Below, in pieces: positions 22,961-36,702 of a DNA stretch of 64,000 bases. Positions within the stretch are counted from its first letter, which is position 1. Each line of letters opens with the position of its first letter. Under the pieces are notes generated by a model. It saw only the letters and a program-made list of their open reading frames with translations, ran no database searches and was not told where the DNA came from. Origin of the DNA: Ceratothoa steindachneri (taxonomy: Eukaryota; Arthropoda; Malacostraca; Isopoda; Cymothoidae); contig OZ018318.1 in assembly GCA_963969495.1 (NCBI GenBank), forward strand, positions 98,175,413 through 98,239,412, given 5' to 3'. The position numbers were made by a program, and so were the translations under genes.

Positions 22961-23599
22961 ATACGTAGCTCCTGTTTCAAACGATTTGGAGTGGAGTCTT
23001 TGTTAGATCTCTAGTTTTGTGAGTTTTATGCTTCCTGCCGTCGACAGCAGCGGCTCAACAATTTTTTTTGAGGGGGAAGGGAGATCAATCACTCTATTTG
23101 GGTTGTCAATGCACTTTATAAGTGAAATTTTAGGATCCGAAAATATCGTTTATGATACATGCTGCGGAATTTGCATTCATTTCAGTTTATCAGGGGCTTC
23201 CACGTTCGTATTCCAGTTTTAGTGTCCCCCACTTCGTCTGAAACTCCAAGTAGCTGCATCTGAAAGGCAAAGATTCCCCTTTTCTTCCATTGGAAGAGAC
23301 CTTCAATTTTATCTGATAAAATCTCGCGTACCTTCCTAGGTTTGCACTGTCCTTGATCATCCTACCTAATTAGACCTAGCCATGTAAGCAATTTGCATTT
23401 GGATTCGAGCTCATGGCGGAGAATCGGCTTTTGTTTTCTGGCCACATAACTGTGTTTACTGCAAGGGATCACTATACCATAATACCAACGGCAACTCAGA
23501 CTTTTCCTTTGACAAAGTTATGTAATGCTAGTAATGAATAAGTTAAGAGATAGAAGTTGTTTAAAATAGATCCAAGTATTAGAGATTATGAAAACAGCG
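22961..23599. other. Spacer between LINE K and the Penelope-like element
   Basis: It may hold the 5' part of K and the 5' untranslated part of the Penelope-like element, but no motif allows a boundary. An open frame at 23,019-23,222 is unrecognised. Confidence 0.4.
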
Positions 23600-23869
23600 A
23601 CTTTAAATGGTGTACCGTGCTAACAAGGAGCAGGAGGACTCTCCAATCAGCCTTTTAGCGCATGTATCACTTACCCTAAAAGGATGCAGTCAATTCCTTG
23701 TAAGCGACCATTTGTTGGCATACGAAATTACATCCCTGCCGCAAACTACGAGTAACCCCGAGAGTCAAAGTGGAATTCACCCACATTTAAAAAGAGCTAC
23801 AACAGAAGTACTCCTGGTCTTTAGTACGAGGAACCCGATAGAAAATATTGAGCAAGAAATGTTTCCTAG

Positions 23870-25205
23870 CATAGAAATGTGCATAGAAATCCAGATGTTG
23901 TCATTACCAAACCCGATAAAGGAAATGGAGTTGTTCTATTAAATCGAACTGATGATGTACACAAAATGGAATCCATACTTGCAGACACTACAAAATTTAA
24001 ACTGCTCTCAGGACACACCTACAAAAATATCTCTAAAACTAGAAGATAAAGTTAACAGAGTTCTGTTAAATCTAAAATCCACTAAAGTTATAGACCAGAA
24101 AACTTATGATGCCCTACATTCCAGTGGTTCTGGGTTAGGCTTATTATACGGCCTCCCTAAGCTACACAAAGCTGGTGTTCCTCTCCGACCAATTCTGGCT
24201 TCCTATTCTCTTGCAACTTTTAACCTTTCTAAATATGTTACTAAATTGCTCTCTGGGTTAGCCATATGTCAATACACCATAAAAAACAGCTATTCTTTTA
24301 TTAATGAATTATTGTCACACAATTTTGCAACCTCAAAATTCCTAGTTAGTTACGATGTATCCTCACTATTTATAAATGATCCTGTTAAGGAAACAATTGA
24401 TATTATTTTAAATCTAATTTTTAACAAAACAGGCACCTTTCACAATTTCTCTCGTAAAAATTTCAAGACTATTTTAGAAATGGTTTTTCATGAGAATTAT
24501 TTTTTATTTAATAACAAGGTTTACCAACAGATAAATGGAGTAGGAATGGGCTCACCAATTGCTCCAATAGCAGCTAATATTTTCATGATTCATCTTAAAT
24601 ATAACTTTATGTAACATTGCCCTTTAGATTTCAAACCGATATTTTATCGTAGGTATGTTGACGACTCCTTTGCTATTTTTGATAATATAGAACATGCCCA
24701 CAATTTTTTTAATTTTATAAACTCTTATCATCACAACATTAAATATACCATTGAATTAGAGAGTTACTATCAACTTCCTTTTCTAGACGTCATTATAGAA
24801 AAACCCGACAAACTAACTACCTCAATATACAGAAAGCCTACCTTAGTGGTTTAGGAATCAATTTTTTTATCCATTGTGACTTGTCACACAAACACAGTAA
24901 AATTAAATCTCTAATATTTAGAGGTTCCTATCTCTCCTCCAATTATTCCCTAATGCACAATGAATTACAGACACTAAAGTCTTATTTTAAAAATAATTGT
25001 TACCCTCCACCTTTGGTTGACAAACTAATGAATAATTTTCTTAGCAAAATTTACTTTCCATCCTTTCTTTCATATAATGTTTCCAAAAATGAAAAATTTT
25101 TCATAGTACCAGAAATGGGACCTTACAATAAATTATTCACTAGAAAATGCAACAAATTCCCTCAAAAAATATTTCTTTCATACCAACTTCAAAATCACTT
25201 TTGTT
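23870..25205 (+). pseudogene. Penelope-like reverse transcriptase, broken
   Basis: The N-terminal part reads VVITKPDKGNGVVLLNRTDD (about 23,894-23,955), then shifts to the frame open at 23,952-24,614, which has GLLYGLPKLHKAGVPLRPI, the strongly conserved PLE fingers motif, then SYDVSSLF (motif A, expected SFDVxSLFT), and GVGMGSPIAPIAANI (motif B). After an in-frame TAA at 24,612 the same frame continues with FYRRYVDDSFAIF (motif C, catalytic YVDD intact), LPFLDVII and SIYRKPT. A TAG at 24,852 and a shift in a T-run (about 24,862) lead to the thumb region (24,881-25,207). The catalytic residues are preserved, so decay looks recent relative to other copies here. Confidence 0.88.
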
Positions 25206-25207
25206 AA

Positions 25208-25586
25208 CTTACTTTCTATAGGAAGTTTCTTCTCGTCAAAAGACAAACTTCCTCTAGAAATAAGCAGCCGTGTTGTTTATGCTTTTACTTGTCCTTGTTG
25301 TTTGCAAGGAACCTATATTGGTAGTACGGTTCGCTCATTGAAAGAGAGGTTTTGTTCTCACATCGGAATAAGCCATCGCACTGGAAAAATATTGTCTAAG
25401 AAGGAAGCTTCTGTAATTAGAAATCATAGTATACAATGCAAGACAGAATGTTCAATAGATAACTTCAAAATAATTGGTCATAATAACAATGAATATAGTC
25501 TAAGAATTTTGGAATTTCTACTAATATTTACAAAATCTCCTACCCTCAACATAGATAATACCGCTGTTCCCCTTCTTATTTTTTAA
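25208..25586 (+). pseudogene. GIY-YIG endonuclease domain of the Penelope-like element
   Basis: In a frame different from the RT, the segment reads KDKLPLEISSRVVYAFTCPC, then CLQGTYIGSTVRSLKERF and SHIGISHRTGKIL, with an EFLLIFTKSPTLN end. VVY...YIG is the GIY-YIG signature; the Arg in SLKERF and the Glu in ILEFL match the catalytic and metal-binding positions of the domain. CPCC is the Cys pair that often precedes the domain in PLEs. In an intact element this nuclease nicks the target DNA to prime reverse transcription. It is separated from the RT by a frameshift near 25,200. Confidence 0.85.
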
Positions 25587-26033
25587 TTTTAATTACCTCA
25601 TTCAACAACCAACCAACCTTCTTTTATTTAACAACAAATCAATCAAATTCCTATCCTTATTTAAGCCACATCCCTTATAATTTCATCACTTTGTGATTTC
25701 TCCTAAACTTCATCTGTAAGCAATATTATACTGTAATTATTAACTTTTGTTTTCTTTTCTCGTTTCAATAGTGTTATATTAGATTGATAATTTGATTCTC
25801 TTGACTTTTAAATTCCTGAGGTATTTTCTAATTTTTTATTTACCTACATAGTCTTAACCTAATTATTTTTAATATTCTTTAACTGTATTAGATTAATTCA
25901 TGTTTTAGAATCTAAAGATGGGAGATACGCCCGAAACGTTGTTCCATAAATAATTCAAATGTATCTCAGCCTCCTATGTGTTCTTACAATCACTGTGAAA
26001 TTGAAGATTAGACTGGTCAGCAGCAACTCATAT

Positions 26034-26036
<3 letters not shown>

Positions 26037-26076
<40 letters not shown>
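26037..26076. repeat. (TA)n microsatellite, left of the intact mariner
   Basis: A pure TA tract of about 40 bp running directly into the mariner terminus. The array continues for about 134 bp on the other side of the element. Confidence 0.95.
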
Positions 26077-28089
<2,013 letters not shown>

Positions 28090-29040
28090 CTATCAGAGAG
28101 TGAATGTGTGTGTGTGCGAGAGAGAGAGAGAAGGCGAGTTGCGCAGATAGAGAGAAAAGGAGCATCTCACAGACGAAGAAATTCCATCTGGACCTTTCGG
28201 TGAACTTCCGGTGCGATATCAAAGTCAGACTGGAACTGGGACACCATTTAGCGGTATGGAGCTAAAACTATCACCACCCTGTCTTTGGGGACACAGTCGG
28301 AATCGCTTCCGTCGGCAAACAAAAGAGCTTCCGGCGGTGTCGTATATATTCCCCAGCCCGGGAATGATCAAATGAGTATTCTCAAAGCATTCTGGACGCG
28401 AGTTGTATCCACGCCGCTTTCACGCAGGCAAGATTAACGCAGTGATCACACGTACTCTCAAAGTACTCACGCAGCCTCTTGAGAGGTCATTGGAATCATC
28501 CAAGGACGACGTGCAATTCTCGAGCGACAAGCGGCACCCTTAGGACTCGTAGGCAGAAACCAATATTCGGAACGACGGAGGTCAAGGACCACGGACTCAG
28601 TCAAGTATATCGCGCTTAGCTACGTTTTTCCATAAAGAATACTCCCCCGAGTGACTACTCGATGTCTCCTCCATAAAATCTAAGCCATTATATTTTCTTT
28701 TTTATCGTCGAAGATGCGTGACGCCCTCTGACCACAAGGCTCACTTCGTAGTCACCTCCTGATCCCTCTTGGATAATTATTGTGTCTCGTACGGCTCAGA
28801 CAATATCATTATTTGTAAATTCTTTTCAATTTTCATTTGCCGAACGATTAACGTAATAGTTAAAGTGTATCATTCTTGTTAATCTCCTTTGTTGTTTGTA
28901 TAGTAGTAAAGTTTCTTTTGTTTGACTTGTTTGTATCCTATAACCACCCGAAGGCTTTTGAAATAGTATCCAAGTGGGCCAATATTAGAATTTGCACTCG
29001 TCTTTAATCCCAACGTACTTAAATTAGAGACAGTCCCGAT
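28090..29040. repeat. LTR-like repeat, family 2, copy 2
   Basis: It shares with 4,598-5,690 the ordered blocks CGTCGGCAAAC...CTTCCGGCG (28,312), TATATATTCCCC (28,343), GGAATCATCCA...CTCGAGCGA (28,490), GGAACGACGG (28,568) and TCGTCGA...GACGCCCTC (28,705). It begins near a (TG)n(GA)n run at 28,105-28,132. No ORF. The copies are well diverged. Likely an LTR or other noncoding part of a retroelement; the limits are approximate. Confidence 0.45.
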
Positions 29041-30413
29041 GTTTGCTTGTTGCCTCCCTCCCCATGTCTAAGGAGGGTAAGCAAGGTCAAGAAGGACTAT
29101 CTGATCATACGACACTTACTATTCACTTTAGTAATCTTTTTCTGTTTTTCATCGGTCTGGGCTGTTGGCCTAAGTGGCTGGATATGCTAGCCGATCTCCT
29201 TATGTTTCTCTGTTAATCATGTCTTCTTGTCGCCCCCCTCCCCTCTCGGTTAGGGGAGTCTGCGTCGCAACAGGTTCATCGTTATACATATTTTCTCTAT
29301 TTATCTGACTGGTTTAATCTTAGTCTTCTGTCTGTTTTTATTTACTTTCTTCTCTTAGTTTCTTTTGCATCGTTTTCTTTATCCATCGTATCTGCCACCT
29401 TCTATTTTTTGCATTTTGGAAGCCTTCAATTTTGGGGAATTTAATATTAGTGGGGAAGATTCTGATTCACTTTTCCATGATTAGTTTTTTTATATTGCTT
29501 TTTCTTCGTGTATAAGTTAAACGCCTACTTGGATGATTATCTCGTGGTGGTGGAATCACATTATAGAATTGAATATGACTCAAAAGTTACTCAAAATTGA
29601 TCATTCTGCAGTTTTATCAAATTTTATAATCGGTTCACACGCACAACCCTTGTTTAGTTATTCCTTTGCGAAGTAAAAATTGTAGTATGTTGCCTCTTTC
29701 TTGAGGTAAATAAGAATTCGCCGTTGGACGGTTGTATTGGTCCGTGGTGCTTGCAGGCCTTTGCAAGGCGCAGGCGTTTTCGGACACTCCGAAAATGTTA
29801 CATCCTTTACCGGGTAGCGTATGTAGAAAGCCAATGAACTTCGTCGCGTTGTTTCCTAATGATTTATGCACGACCAATAATAGAAAAAATGGACATTGGA
29901 CATAAAAAGGGAAGAAAATAGATAGATAGAGAAATAATTAGTTAGTAGAAGGTTTAGTGGTGAAAGATTTGGGAATTGAGAATAGAGCCGATAGTTATGT
30001 CATGTCCCTGGGGAAATGGTATCTCTGTCTGTGTCTTTTCGCGAGTGTATTTGTTCTTCTTTCATCTTTGTTATTTTAGCTTCGAAGCCTTTAAATTTTT
30101 TAACATTTGTGTTAGTTTGGTTCTTTTCTTTTTATTTTTTTTTACAATTTGATTAAATTCTATGTCTATTAGTTTGTACAATAAATTGATTTATACATTT
30201 TAGCTTTCAAGCCTTTTTGTATGTGTGACTTCGTCGATTGTTTTGGTATCTTTGTATTATATTGCTTATCCGGCAGCAGGTCTTCGGTATTTTTATGTGT
30301 AGATTGGGTCTTCGTTGTGCCGCGCAGTTCTTCTGCTGATAGGAAACCTTTTTCAAGCTTGGTTCAGTATTCGGTCGGGAATTCCGAAGTGATTCTTGGT
30401 TAAATCTGGGCGA
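29041..30413. other. Probable 3' region of LINE D plus unassigned DNA
   Basis: LINE D coding sequence (minus strand) ends near 30,414, so the DNA just below it is its probable 3' untranslated part; no tail was recognised. A minus open frame at 29,635-29,877 (80 codons) is unrecognised. C- and G-rich runs occur at 29,230-29,260. Confidence 0.4.
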
Positions 30414-31705
30414 TAGTTACTCTCCGCCTTCCGCTAAATATTGAGGGCCCTGGTACCTAAGACTTTGTTTATCGCGCTGATGTTGGTTTTTTCGTGTAGT
30501 GTCTGTTGGCGTTCCGTCTCTTCTCCTAGTGTTGTTTATTATTAAGAGGGCTTTATTTTGCACTCTTTGCAATTTCATCATCCAAGTCTTTGGAAAAGCC
30601 GCTAGTGGCATGGGCGGATACGGTATTTTTGGTCTGATGTAGTTAGAGTAGATTTTCTTTTTATTGCTTCTTTTTAGATTTCTGAATCGATATAATTCTC
30701 TCACATTTTGACTCGTACGTGCAATTATGCGGTTTATTTGGTCTCTATATCCCCTGGCATTTATTTTAAAGCCTAGCATTGTGCCTGCTTTCTAGTATGG
30801 ATATCTCTCATCCCCTACTTATTTCTTTTGATTGGAATGATGGTAAACTTGTTCATGTTAGTTGCGATTTTCCAGCGGCGTTCGTATATATTTAAGTTCT
30901 CTGTTTCATATGCCGTCATACTTACCATTGTCCTTTGATTTTTAAATGGTGAGACTACAATCTGTGACACGTCGTCGGCGAACTGGATATACAAAAATTC
31001 CTCTAGCCTAGGACTAGAGAGGTCTCTAGTGAATATCGAGTAGAGCAGTGGACTCAAACAATCACTTGAAGGGACGCCCTCTTCCAGTTGGAATTATGGT
31101 CTCTGGTACTGTCCGATCTTGATGATGTCTCTTCTGTCCATGGCGTAGTCACAGGTTATTTTCTCCAATCTGGAATTGAGTCCTAGTTGAAGGATCTTAA
31201 ACTGTTGTCCTCAGCGCCACACTCTATCATACTCTTTCCTGACGTCCCTCAATACTAGATCAGCGTGCTTCTTCTCTTTTTCTTTTTGGGCTAATTTCTG
31301 TGTTATCATCGCCAATACTGTGTTCGTGCCTCTCTGATTTCTAAATCCCTGTTGTTGAAAGTTGTGCAGATTATTGGCGTCTAGGTACGATTGCACTCTG
31401 TTGTCTATGATTTTTTCGAAAGTTTTCCCTCCAAATTCGAAGAGATTTCTGGCGTTAGTCTGCTGGGGGGATTAGGGACTTTCCCGACTTAGGAATGAAT
31501 ATAATTTTTGATAGTTTCCAAGCATCTGGAAAATATCCCACATTGAGGGACGCGTTCATGGTATTAGTTAATCCTTGTTTTATGTTGGGTGGAGCATTAC
31601 TGAAGTTTGCTCTTGTTAGGCTTGAGTGTCCTGGCGCACGTTGCTTAAAGGTTTGTAGAGCCTAGTTTAATTCCTGTAGGAAGATCTTTTCCCGAGCTCC
31701 ACCAT
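30414..31705 (-). mobile_element. LINE D, 5'-truncated copy
   Basis: Contains only the RT and C-terminal part of ORF2. Its 5' edge (about 31,705) abuts the 3' end of LINE E, also on the minus strand, so the two lie head-to-tail. A 5' truncation is the usual outcome of incomplete target-primed reverse transcription. Confidence 0.75.
30414..31705 (-). pseudogene. LINE D ORF2 fragment: RT and C-terminal domain
   Basis: From 5' to 3' on the minus strand: KQRAPGHSSLTRANFS and SLNVGYFPDAWKLSKIIFIP (RT fingers, to about 31,490), a frameshift, FGGKTFEKII, then QQQGFRNQRGTNTVLAMITQ (31,211-31,396) with LVLRDVRKEYDRVW (motif A; the family AFD is altered to EYD), a second shift, SPLLYSIFTRDL, then QFADDVSQIVV (motif C FADD intact), KFTIIPIKRNK, MLGFKI and the C-terminal LQRVQNKALLIINNTRRRD. 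No RNase H domain is visible. Several frameshifts make it nonfunctional even though both catalytic Asp residues of FADD persist. Confidence 0.82.
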
Positions 31706-32045
31706 AAATTTATTTTATTTATATTTATTTATTTATTTTATTTTTGTTTTTTTATATTTAATTAAAAAAGTTTTTCAATGTTGCCACGCCTCTATTGTTC
31801 TTCATTGTTTTTTTATGGTTTTTGTTTTTGTTTTTTAGTGTGGTGTTTTGGGGGGTTTTGGTTTTTGTGATCAATATTCTACGTAAACTTTGGTGCGGGA
31901 TTGACTTCCACTATCGATTTTCCGCTTTAGAAACTTTACCTCCTGTACCTCCGATGATTGATGGGGATCTCCAATTTTCGATTTTCTTCTGTGAAGAATT
32001 GTGTTAATTGGTTCTACGTTAATTTCTTGGTGTAGATGATGTTGT

Positions 32046-33560
32046 CTACGATGTTCTTTTATTTTCGTACATATTTGTAATTAACAATACTCCTTTGTTT
32101 TGTACCCTTTGAACCTTGATGGTGTTGGTCTTATGTAGAACATTGGTAGGTATTGTTGGAAACAATAATACCGATCTGCATAATGCATTAGAAATTCTAA
32201 TTTTGTTTTTTGTGTTCAAACTTCTGAGTTGGAACAATTTTGTGACATTGTATTTTGCGAAGTTTATTCTTTCATTGATATGTTTTTTTATATCCTTCGG
32301 AAGTTAATTTTAACCTGAGAACCTTGCCCTCTTGTTTGTATCGATATCTATTTTCTTCGATAACTACTCGCGATGTTTTGCGTCTTCCCACTGGTACGAT
32401 TATAAACTTGTCTGGATTAGTTCTGATTTTCCATTTCTTTTCATAGTTGTTGATATTTGTGATTTCTGCTGCATTATTTTAGCTATCGTGGGTGGATGCC
32501 TATAAGGACTTTTGGTAATTATCGAGATATCTTCTTCGAATTGTATTTATGTAGTACTTTCAAAAATAGGCTCTGGTAAATCCTTTGTGTATATGCTATA
32601 TAGTAACGGACTAAGGCATCCCCTTTGAGGGACTCCCTGATATATCTCGAATTCGGGTTCCCGGTGGTCTTCTATTTCGATATGTGCTTTGCAATCCGTT
32701 ACGTAATCACACACACATTTGGTTATAATTCTGGGAAGTCCTAACGATTTAATCTTATATTTAAGTCCAATTCGCCATAACATGTCAAATTCTCTACGTA
32801 TGTCTCTTAGGACTTGGTCTATGTATCTCTTTTCGTATTTAGCCTTTGCGATCGCTTCGACAAGTATTGCCAGTGCTGTTTTTGCTCCTCTTCTTTTTCT
32901 AAACCCGTGTTGGTGTTGTGGAATTAAATTATTAGCCTCGAAATGTTGGCTGAGTCTCTTTCCAATCATTTTCTTTAAGAGTTTATTAGCTATGGATTCG
33001 AGTAGAGTTATGGGTCGGAAGTTTCCGGGTTGATTTGGGGGTTTGCCTGGTTTGGGTAGGAATATTATTTTTCTTCTTTTTAAGGCATCGGAAAAGTAGC
33101 TGCGCTGATTAACGCATTGAAAATGTCTTTCCTGTTTTCTATAAAGATATTCGGTGTTTGTATTCGATTTTCACGTGAAATCTCGGAATCACCTGGCGCT
33201 TTTTGTTTAGTAGCGACTATAGTAGCTTTAAATTATACTACGGTTATTGGTTCGACTCCTTGCTCTTCTAATATTGTAGGAGAGGCAGTGTGGTTGGGCA
33301 TTATTTCTTCTCTGTTACTTTCTAAGTCTTCCACTATAGTGTTCTTATGTGAGTGGTTGAAACCCATATTTTCTTCAGGGGATATGTTAAAAATGACACT
33401 CCAATGTCTCTGAATGCCATGTCTATTTCTTGCGGTTCTTGTATGTCTTCTCCGTTGTGATTAATGGATATCTTTGTTTTCTTTTTTTCATTTTCTCTTA
33501 ACCTGTTGATTTTTTGCCAAAACTTCGTTGGGAATAATTCCTCGTCTATTGTCCTCACTA
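32046..33560 (-). pseudogene. LINE E ORF2: linker, RT and C-terminal region
   Basis: The linker (33,334-33,558) has EELFPTKFWQKINRLRENEK and QEPQEIDMAFRDIG. RT fingers (about 33,110-32,970) are frameshifted. The open piece 32,547-32,969 has QHQHGFRKRRGAKTALAILV, LRDIRREFDMLW (motif A with Asp present), IKSLGLP, CDYVTD, GVPQRGCLSPLLYSIYTKDL (motif B region). The motif C area (about 32,500-32,560) reads as an FEEDI-like remnant where FADDI is expected, so a catalytic Asp is lost. The C-terminus (32,046-32,237) has FQLRSLNTKNKIRISNALCR and KVQRVQNKGVLLITN. Nonfunctional. Confidence 0.8.
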
Positions 33561-33883
33561 GCTAGTCCCATTTGGCGTCCCTTTCTGCCAAAATTGCCAC
33601 TGTTAGTTCGTTTTTAATTTAAGGAAACGTTCCCTATCGCCACTAAGTGGACCAATTTGTTTTATTCCCTATCTTTTTTTATTTTTTTACTAGCTCTGTA
33701 ATTAATGGTGTACTGGCATGGTGTGCTAAGATTCTAAATGTTGTTCTCGGGATATGTAATGCATCTGCTTCGATTAGTGCCTTCATTCATTTATGGATAG
33801 CTTCATCAATTTCTTCGAGAGGAGCTTCGCTTAGATCTGGTTGTTGAAAATTTTATAGATCTTCGACGTATCCGTGCCAGTTT

Positions 33884-34440
33884 CTATTTTTGGTCATTTT
33901 TCCTGATAGGGCACTTCACTTGTATAGGATCGGCTGAACTTTTTACGACCACGATTTCCTGGTCTCTAGCAGATGGTGGGCCTCTTTCTATTAGAGAGTT
34001 ATAGCAAAACCTAGGGGATGCGACTACAATGTCCGGTTTTGTTGCTCTTGTTCTTCCAATATAGGTCGGAAAGTCCGGAACTATTCTTTCTATTATTCCT
34101 CTTTCCATTAGTAAATCCAAATTTTTGCCTGCATTATTGAAGTTGCCAGTTTTACCCTGCAGTTCTCGTGCGTGCATTCAGATCTCCCATAAAGAGGACT
34201 TGGTCATTTTGCCCAAATATCTCCATAAAATTGTGCATGGGTAAATATCCTCTTCTTTGGGGTTAGGAACCCATCATAATGTGTATTTTGCCTGTTTCTG
34301 TTTTGATTTTAATAACTAGGTATGCTTCATCTAGTTCTTTTAACCTAGTAAATTCTAATCACTTCTTTACAGCCATACCTACCGCGTCATAGATTACAGA
34401 TGTTGTGATTTTATATAATATTGTATAGTTGTATATTTTG
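33884..34440 (-). pseudogene. LINE E AP-endonuclease fragment
   Basis: Minus-strand motifs in order: VKIYNYTILYKITT and YDAVGMAVKK (DGVAIAV in relatives), ELDEAYLVIKI, PQRRGYLP, then FGQNDQVLFMGDLNART-like sequence across a frameshift (34,190), NLDLLMERGIIERIVPDFPTYI and TKPDIVVASP. GDLNA and the TxPDIV motif are hallmarks of the AP-like endonuclease that nicks the LINE target. The first part of the domain, with the catalytic Asn/Glu strands, is missing because the copy is truncated at 34,440. Confidence 0.78.
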
Positions 34441-35180
34441 ACGGCGCCCTCAATGTGAGGATGGTTGCCTCAGATTACACGTCGAACAACCCAGCAGGCA
34501 GGAATCTTGAGACACTTATTGAAAGACAAATTATGACAAGAATTAGACAAAACTTCCTCACATATATTACACACAGATCAGCCACAAAACCAGACATAGT
34601 GTTGACTAGCACTATGTTTCCTTACAATTACTTCATTGAGCCGAGGCCCTCCTATCCCCAGCGACCACCAGGCTGTTTTTATTAAAATCTCAACTTTCCC
34701 TATTCAAGTTCCTATCCCAGAACTCAAGAGCTACGCTCGAGCCAACTGGGATACTTATAAACGACTCCTCGAAAATTACAACCCTGACTCCTTAATGCCA
34801 CTCTAGAAGAGATTAACGAGGAGTCGGATAAAATTAATGATAATTTATTAAGAGCTGATAAGGAAGCCATTCCTCGAGTAAAATACTAAACTCTTCCTGC
34901 CCCTTTTTCGACCCCTAGAATGATATCCCTCGCAAGGGAATACGGAAAACGGATCAATGAAGTGAACCTCACTGGCTTCAACATCACTACGCACAGACGA
35001 ACACGACAGATGCGCGACGAATTAATGACTCTTATTAGGGACTAACAGAATGTAGTTTAGAACAATTTGATAGACGGACTAAATATAGAAAATGACTCAC
35101 GTACATTCTGGCAGACAGTAAAAAGACTAAGAAGCGATAGCCACAAAAGACCATAAAACTTACACGTGACAATAACGAAA
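34441..35180 (+). pseudogene. LINE F endonuclease remnant and linker
   Basis: The frame open at 34,455-34,685 continues from GALNVRMVASDYTSNN, where functional relatives have GDLNARS: the Asp of this catalytic motif is Ala. Then LETLIERQIMTRIRQNFLTY and SATKPDIVLTSTMF follow the family pattern. The linker continues in other frames to 35,180 with LEEINEESDKIN and SLAREYGKRINEVN, interrupted by several stops. Confidence 0.75.
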
Positions 35181-35182
35181 TT

Positions 35183-36155
35183 ATGGACGCGGAAGAAATC
35201 GAAGAGGAATTAAGGCTCTTCTGGGCATCTATATTTAAGATATCCCCGGAAGAAAATGATAACATTGATTTAGACTTCGATGACGGAATAATAAACGACT
35301 TAAACGACCAGATACACAGAACCCATTCTCACCATTGTGTTTCGCAGGAAAAGGAAATGGAAGGACTCGGCAGTAGAACTACTGCCGAAGAACTCTCAAA
35401 AACTTTAAAATCCTTTCGCCAACGAGCACCATGGCGTACAGCACTGACAAGCGAAAATTTTATTCGTGCCCCGCCTTACATCTTATTGGGGTTAATCAAT
35501 ATCATGAATGCGTGCCTGAATGTGGCTTACTTTTCTGACCACTGGAATATAGCAAAAATGATATTCATTCCCAAAGCCGGTAAACCAGCGGACAGCGTAG
35601 CTACATTCAGGCCTTTATTTCTCTTAGAATTTGCAGGGAAAGTCTTGGAGAAGATATTGGCTAAGAGGGTAAATACTTTCCTCGAGGATAATAATTCTCA
35701 CAATAACCAACAACATGGCTTCCGAAGGAAGCGAGAAACGGACACGGCGCTAGCCGTGATCACCGAGAAGTTGGCAAAAGTATAAGCTGAAAGACGGCAC
35801 GCAAATCTGGTACTCCACGACGTCAAAAAAGCCCGTGACAAAGTATAGAGAAGAGGCCTGCAATTCCAAATTTTTACAACTTGGCCTCAATCCCATACTT
35901 AAAAGGATACTATGGGACTACGTAATAAAGAGGAGGGTGTTTCTGAACATCAAAGATTTCAATGGACCCGAATTCGAGCTTCGAGCGTGGTGTATAAGTC
36001 CCCTGCTCTATAATATTTACATCATCGACCTTTCCCAACCTCTGACTGAAGGTTTGTTGTACGCCCAATTTGCGGACGATATAACGATGATCTGTATGAT
36101 ACCTTATCGGCTGCAGATATCGAAAACATCAACTCTTTCAAGAGAAGATGGATGA
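35183..36155 (+). pseudogene. LINE F reverse transcriptase
   Basis: The first open piece (35,183-35,785) carries the fingers: RQRAPWRTALTSENF, SLNVAYFSDHWNIA-like sequence (written ACLNVAYFSDHWNIAKMIFI), IPKAGKPADSV, GKVLEKILAKRVNTF and QQHGFRRKRETDTALAVITE. Motif A at about 35,815-35,850 reads HDVKKARDKV after a stop, so AFD is altered. The second piece (35,835-36,155) has KRILWDYVIKRRVFL, WCISPLLYNIYIIDL and QFADDITMICM with intact FADD. A QG(V/L)PQG-like motif is partly deleted (ELRAWCISP). Nonfunctional. Confidence 0.82.
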
Positions 36156-36702
36156 TATCTACCAATGCCCAAAATTTCCGTGTAATTCCACTATTCCGAC
36201 GGATACTCGCAGATATCCGTGTGGGGGGTGCACGCATCTCAACCGCACGGAAGGCACGGTTCTGGGACTCCGTATTATGACTCGTGCACGGAGGGACTTG
36301 GCGGGGCTTTTCAAGTTCCTAAACCTCAGTACCTCCAACAAACTAAAGAATTATAATGCATGCATTCGATCAAAACTCCTGTATTCGCCGGTCCCTATAA
36401 ACTCGATTCCCAAGACGAAAGTCCTTAAACTGCAAAAGGTACAAAATAAGGCGGTTTACATTATAACAGGAACCCGAAGGAGAGAGTGGAGAAGGCAGAG
36501 TGAGCTCCATGATGAACTGGGGATAACATCCATAAACGTACAGCTTTACCAGAGAGCAATTAAGATCTGGGACAAAGTACACCGGTATCTTCCTCGCGAG
36601 TTTGTACTCGAGTATATGGACTTTGATGACATAGGATGCGCAATACCGTTTAAAAGCAGCAGAATACTCTTTGACGATGACGTAGACCCAAGGTTCACTT
36701 AG
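36148..36702 (+). pseudogene. LINE F ORF2 C-terminal domain
   Basis: An open frame of 184 codons following the RT. It contains TEGTVLGLRIMTRARRDLAG, FLNLSTSNKLKNYNACIRSK and LLYSPVPINSIPKTKVLKLQ, then KVQNKAVYIITGTRRRE and LYQRAIKIWDKVHRYLPREF. This thumb and C-terminal region (YxPVPIN...LQKVQNKAV) is shared by all the I/Jockey-group copies in this window and makes a good family marker. The long open frame suggests this part has decayed less than the rest. No RNase H motif is seen. Confidence 0.8.

Larger units (their letters stand above)
23600..25990 (+). mobile_element. Penelope-like element with GIY-YIG endonuclease
   Basis: A single-ORF retroelement whose pieces remain in order: an N-terminal VITKPDKGNGVV region, a Penelope-type RT, and a C-terminal GIY-YIG nuclease ending about 25,586, followed by a 3' region that includes CCCGAAACGTTGTTCC near 25,931. 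The RT motifs (SYDVSSLF, QxxGVGMGSPIAP, YVDD) and the GIY-YIG domain are diagnostic of endonuclease-bearing PLEs rather than LINEs. Two frameshifts and two stops after the N-terminus make it inactive, but it is less decayed than the neighbours. Terminal pLTR repeats were not found, so the ends are approximate. Confidence 0.88.
31706..34440 (-). mobile_element. LINE E, 5'-truncated copy
   Basis: Holds the endonuclease from its middle onward, the linker, the RT and the C-terminal region. Its 3' end falls in an A/T-rich tract (31,710-31,760; on the minus strand runs of AAATA/TAAA) that looks like a tail. The 5' edge at about 34,440 meets the 5' edge of LINE F on the opposite strand. Confidence 0.78.

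Noticed and set aside
29635..29877. 80-codon minus-strand frame
   Set aside because: No family resemblance. It lies in the presumed 3' region of LINE D, so it may be a chance frame.
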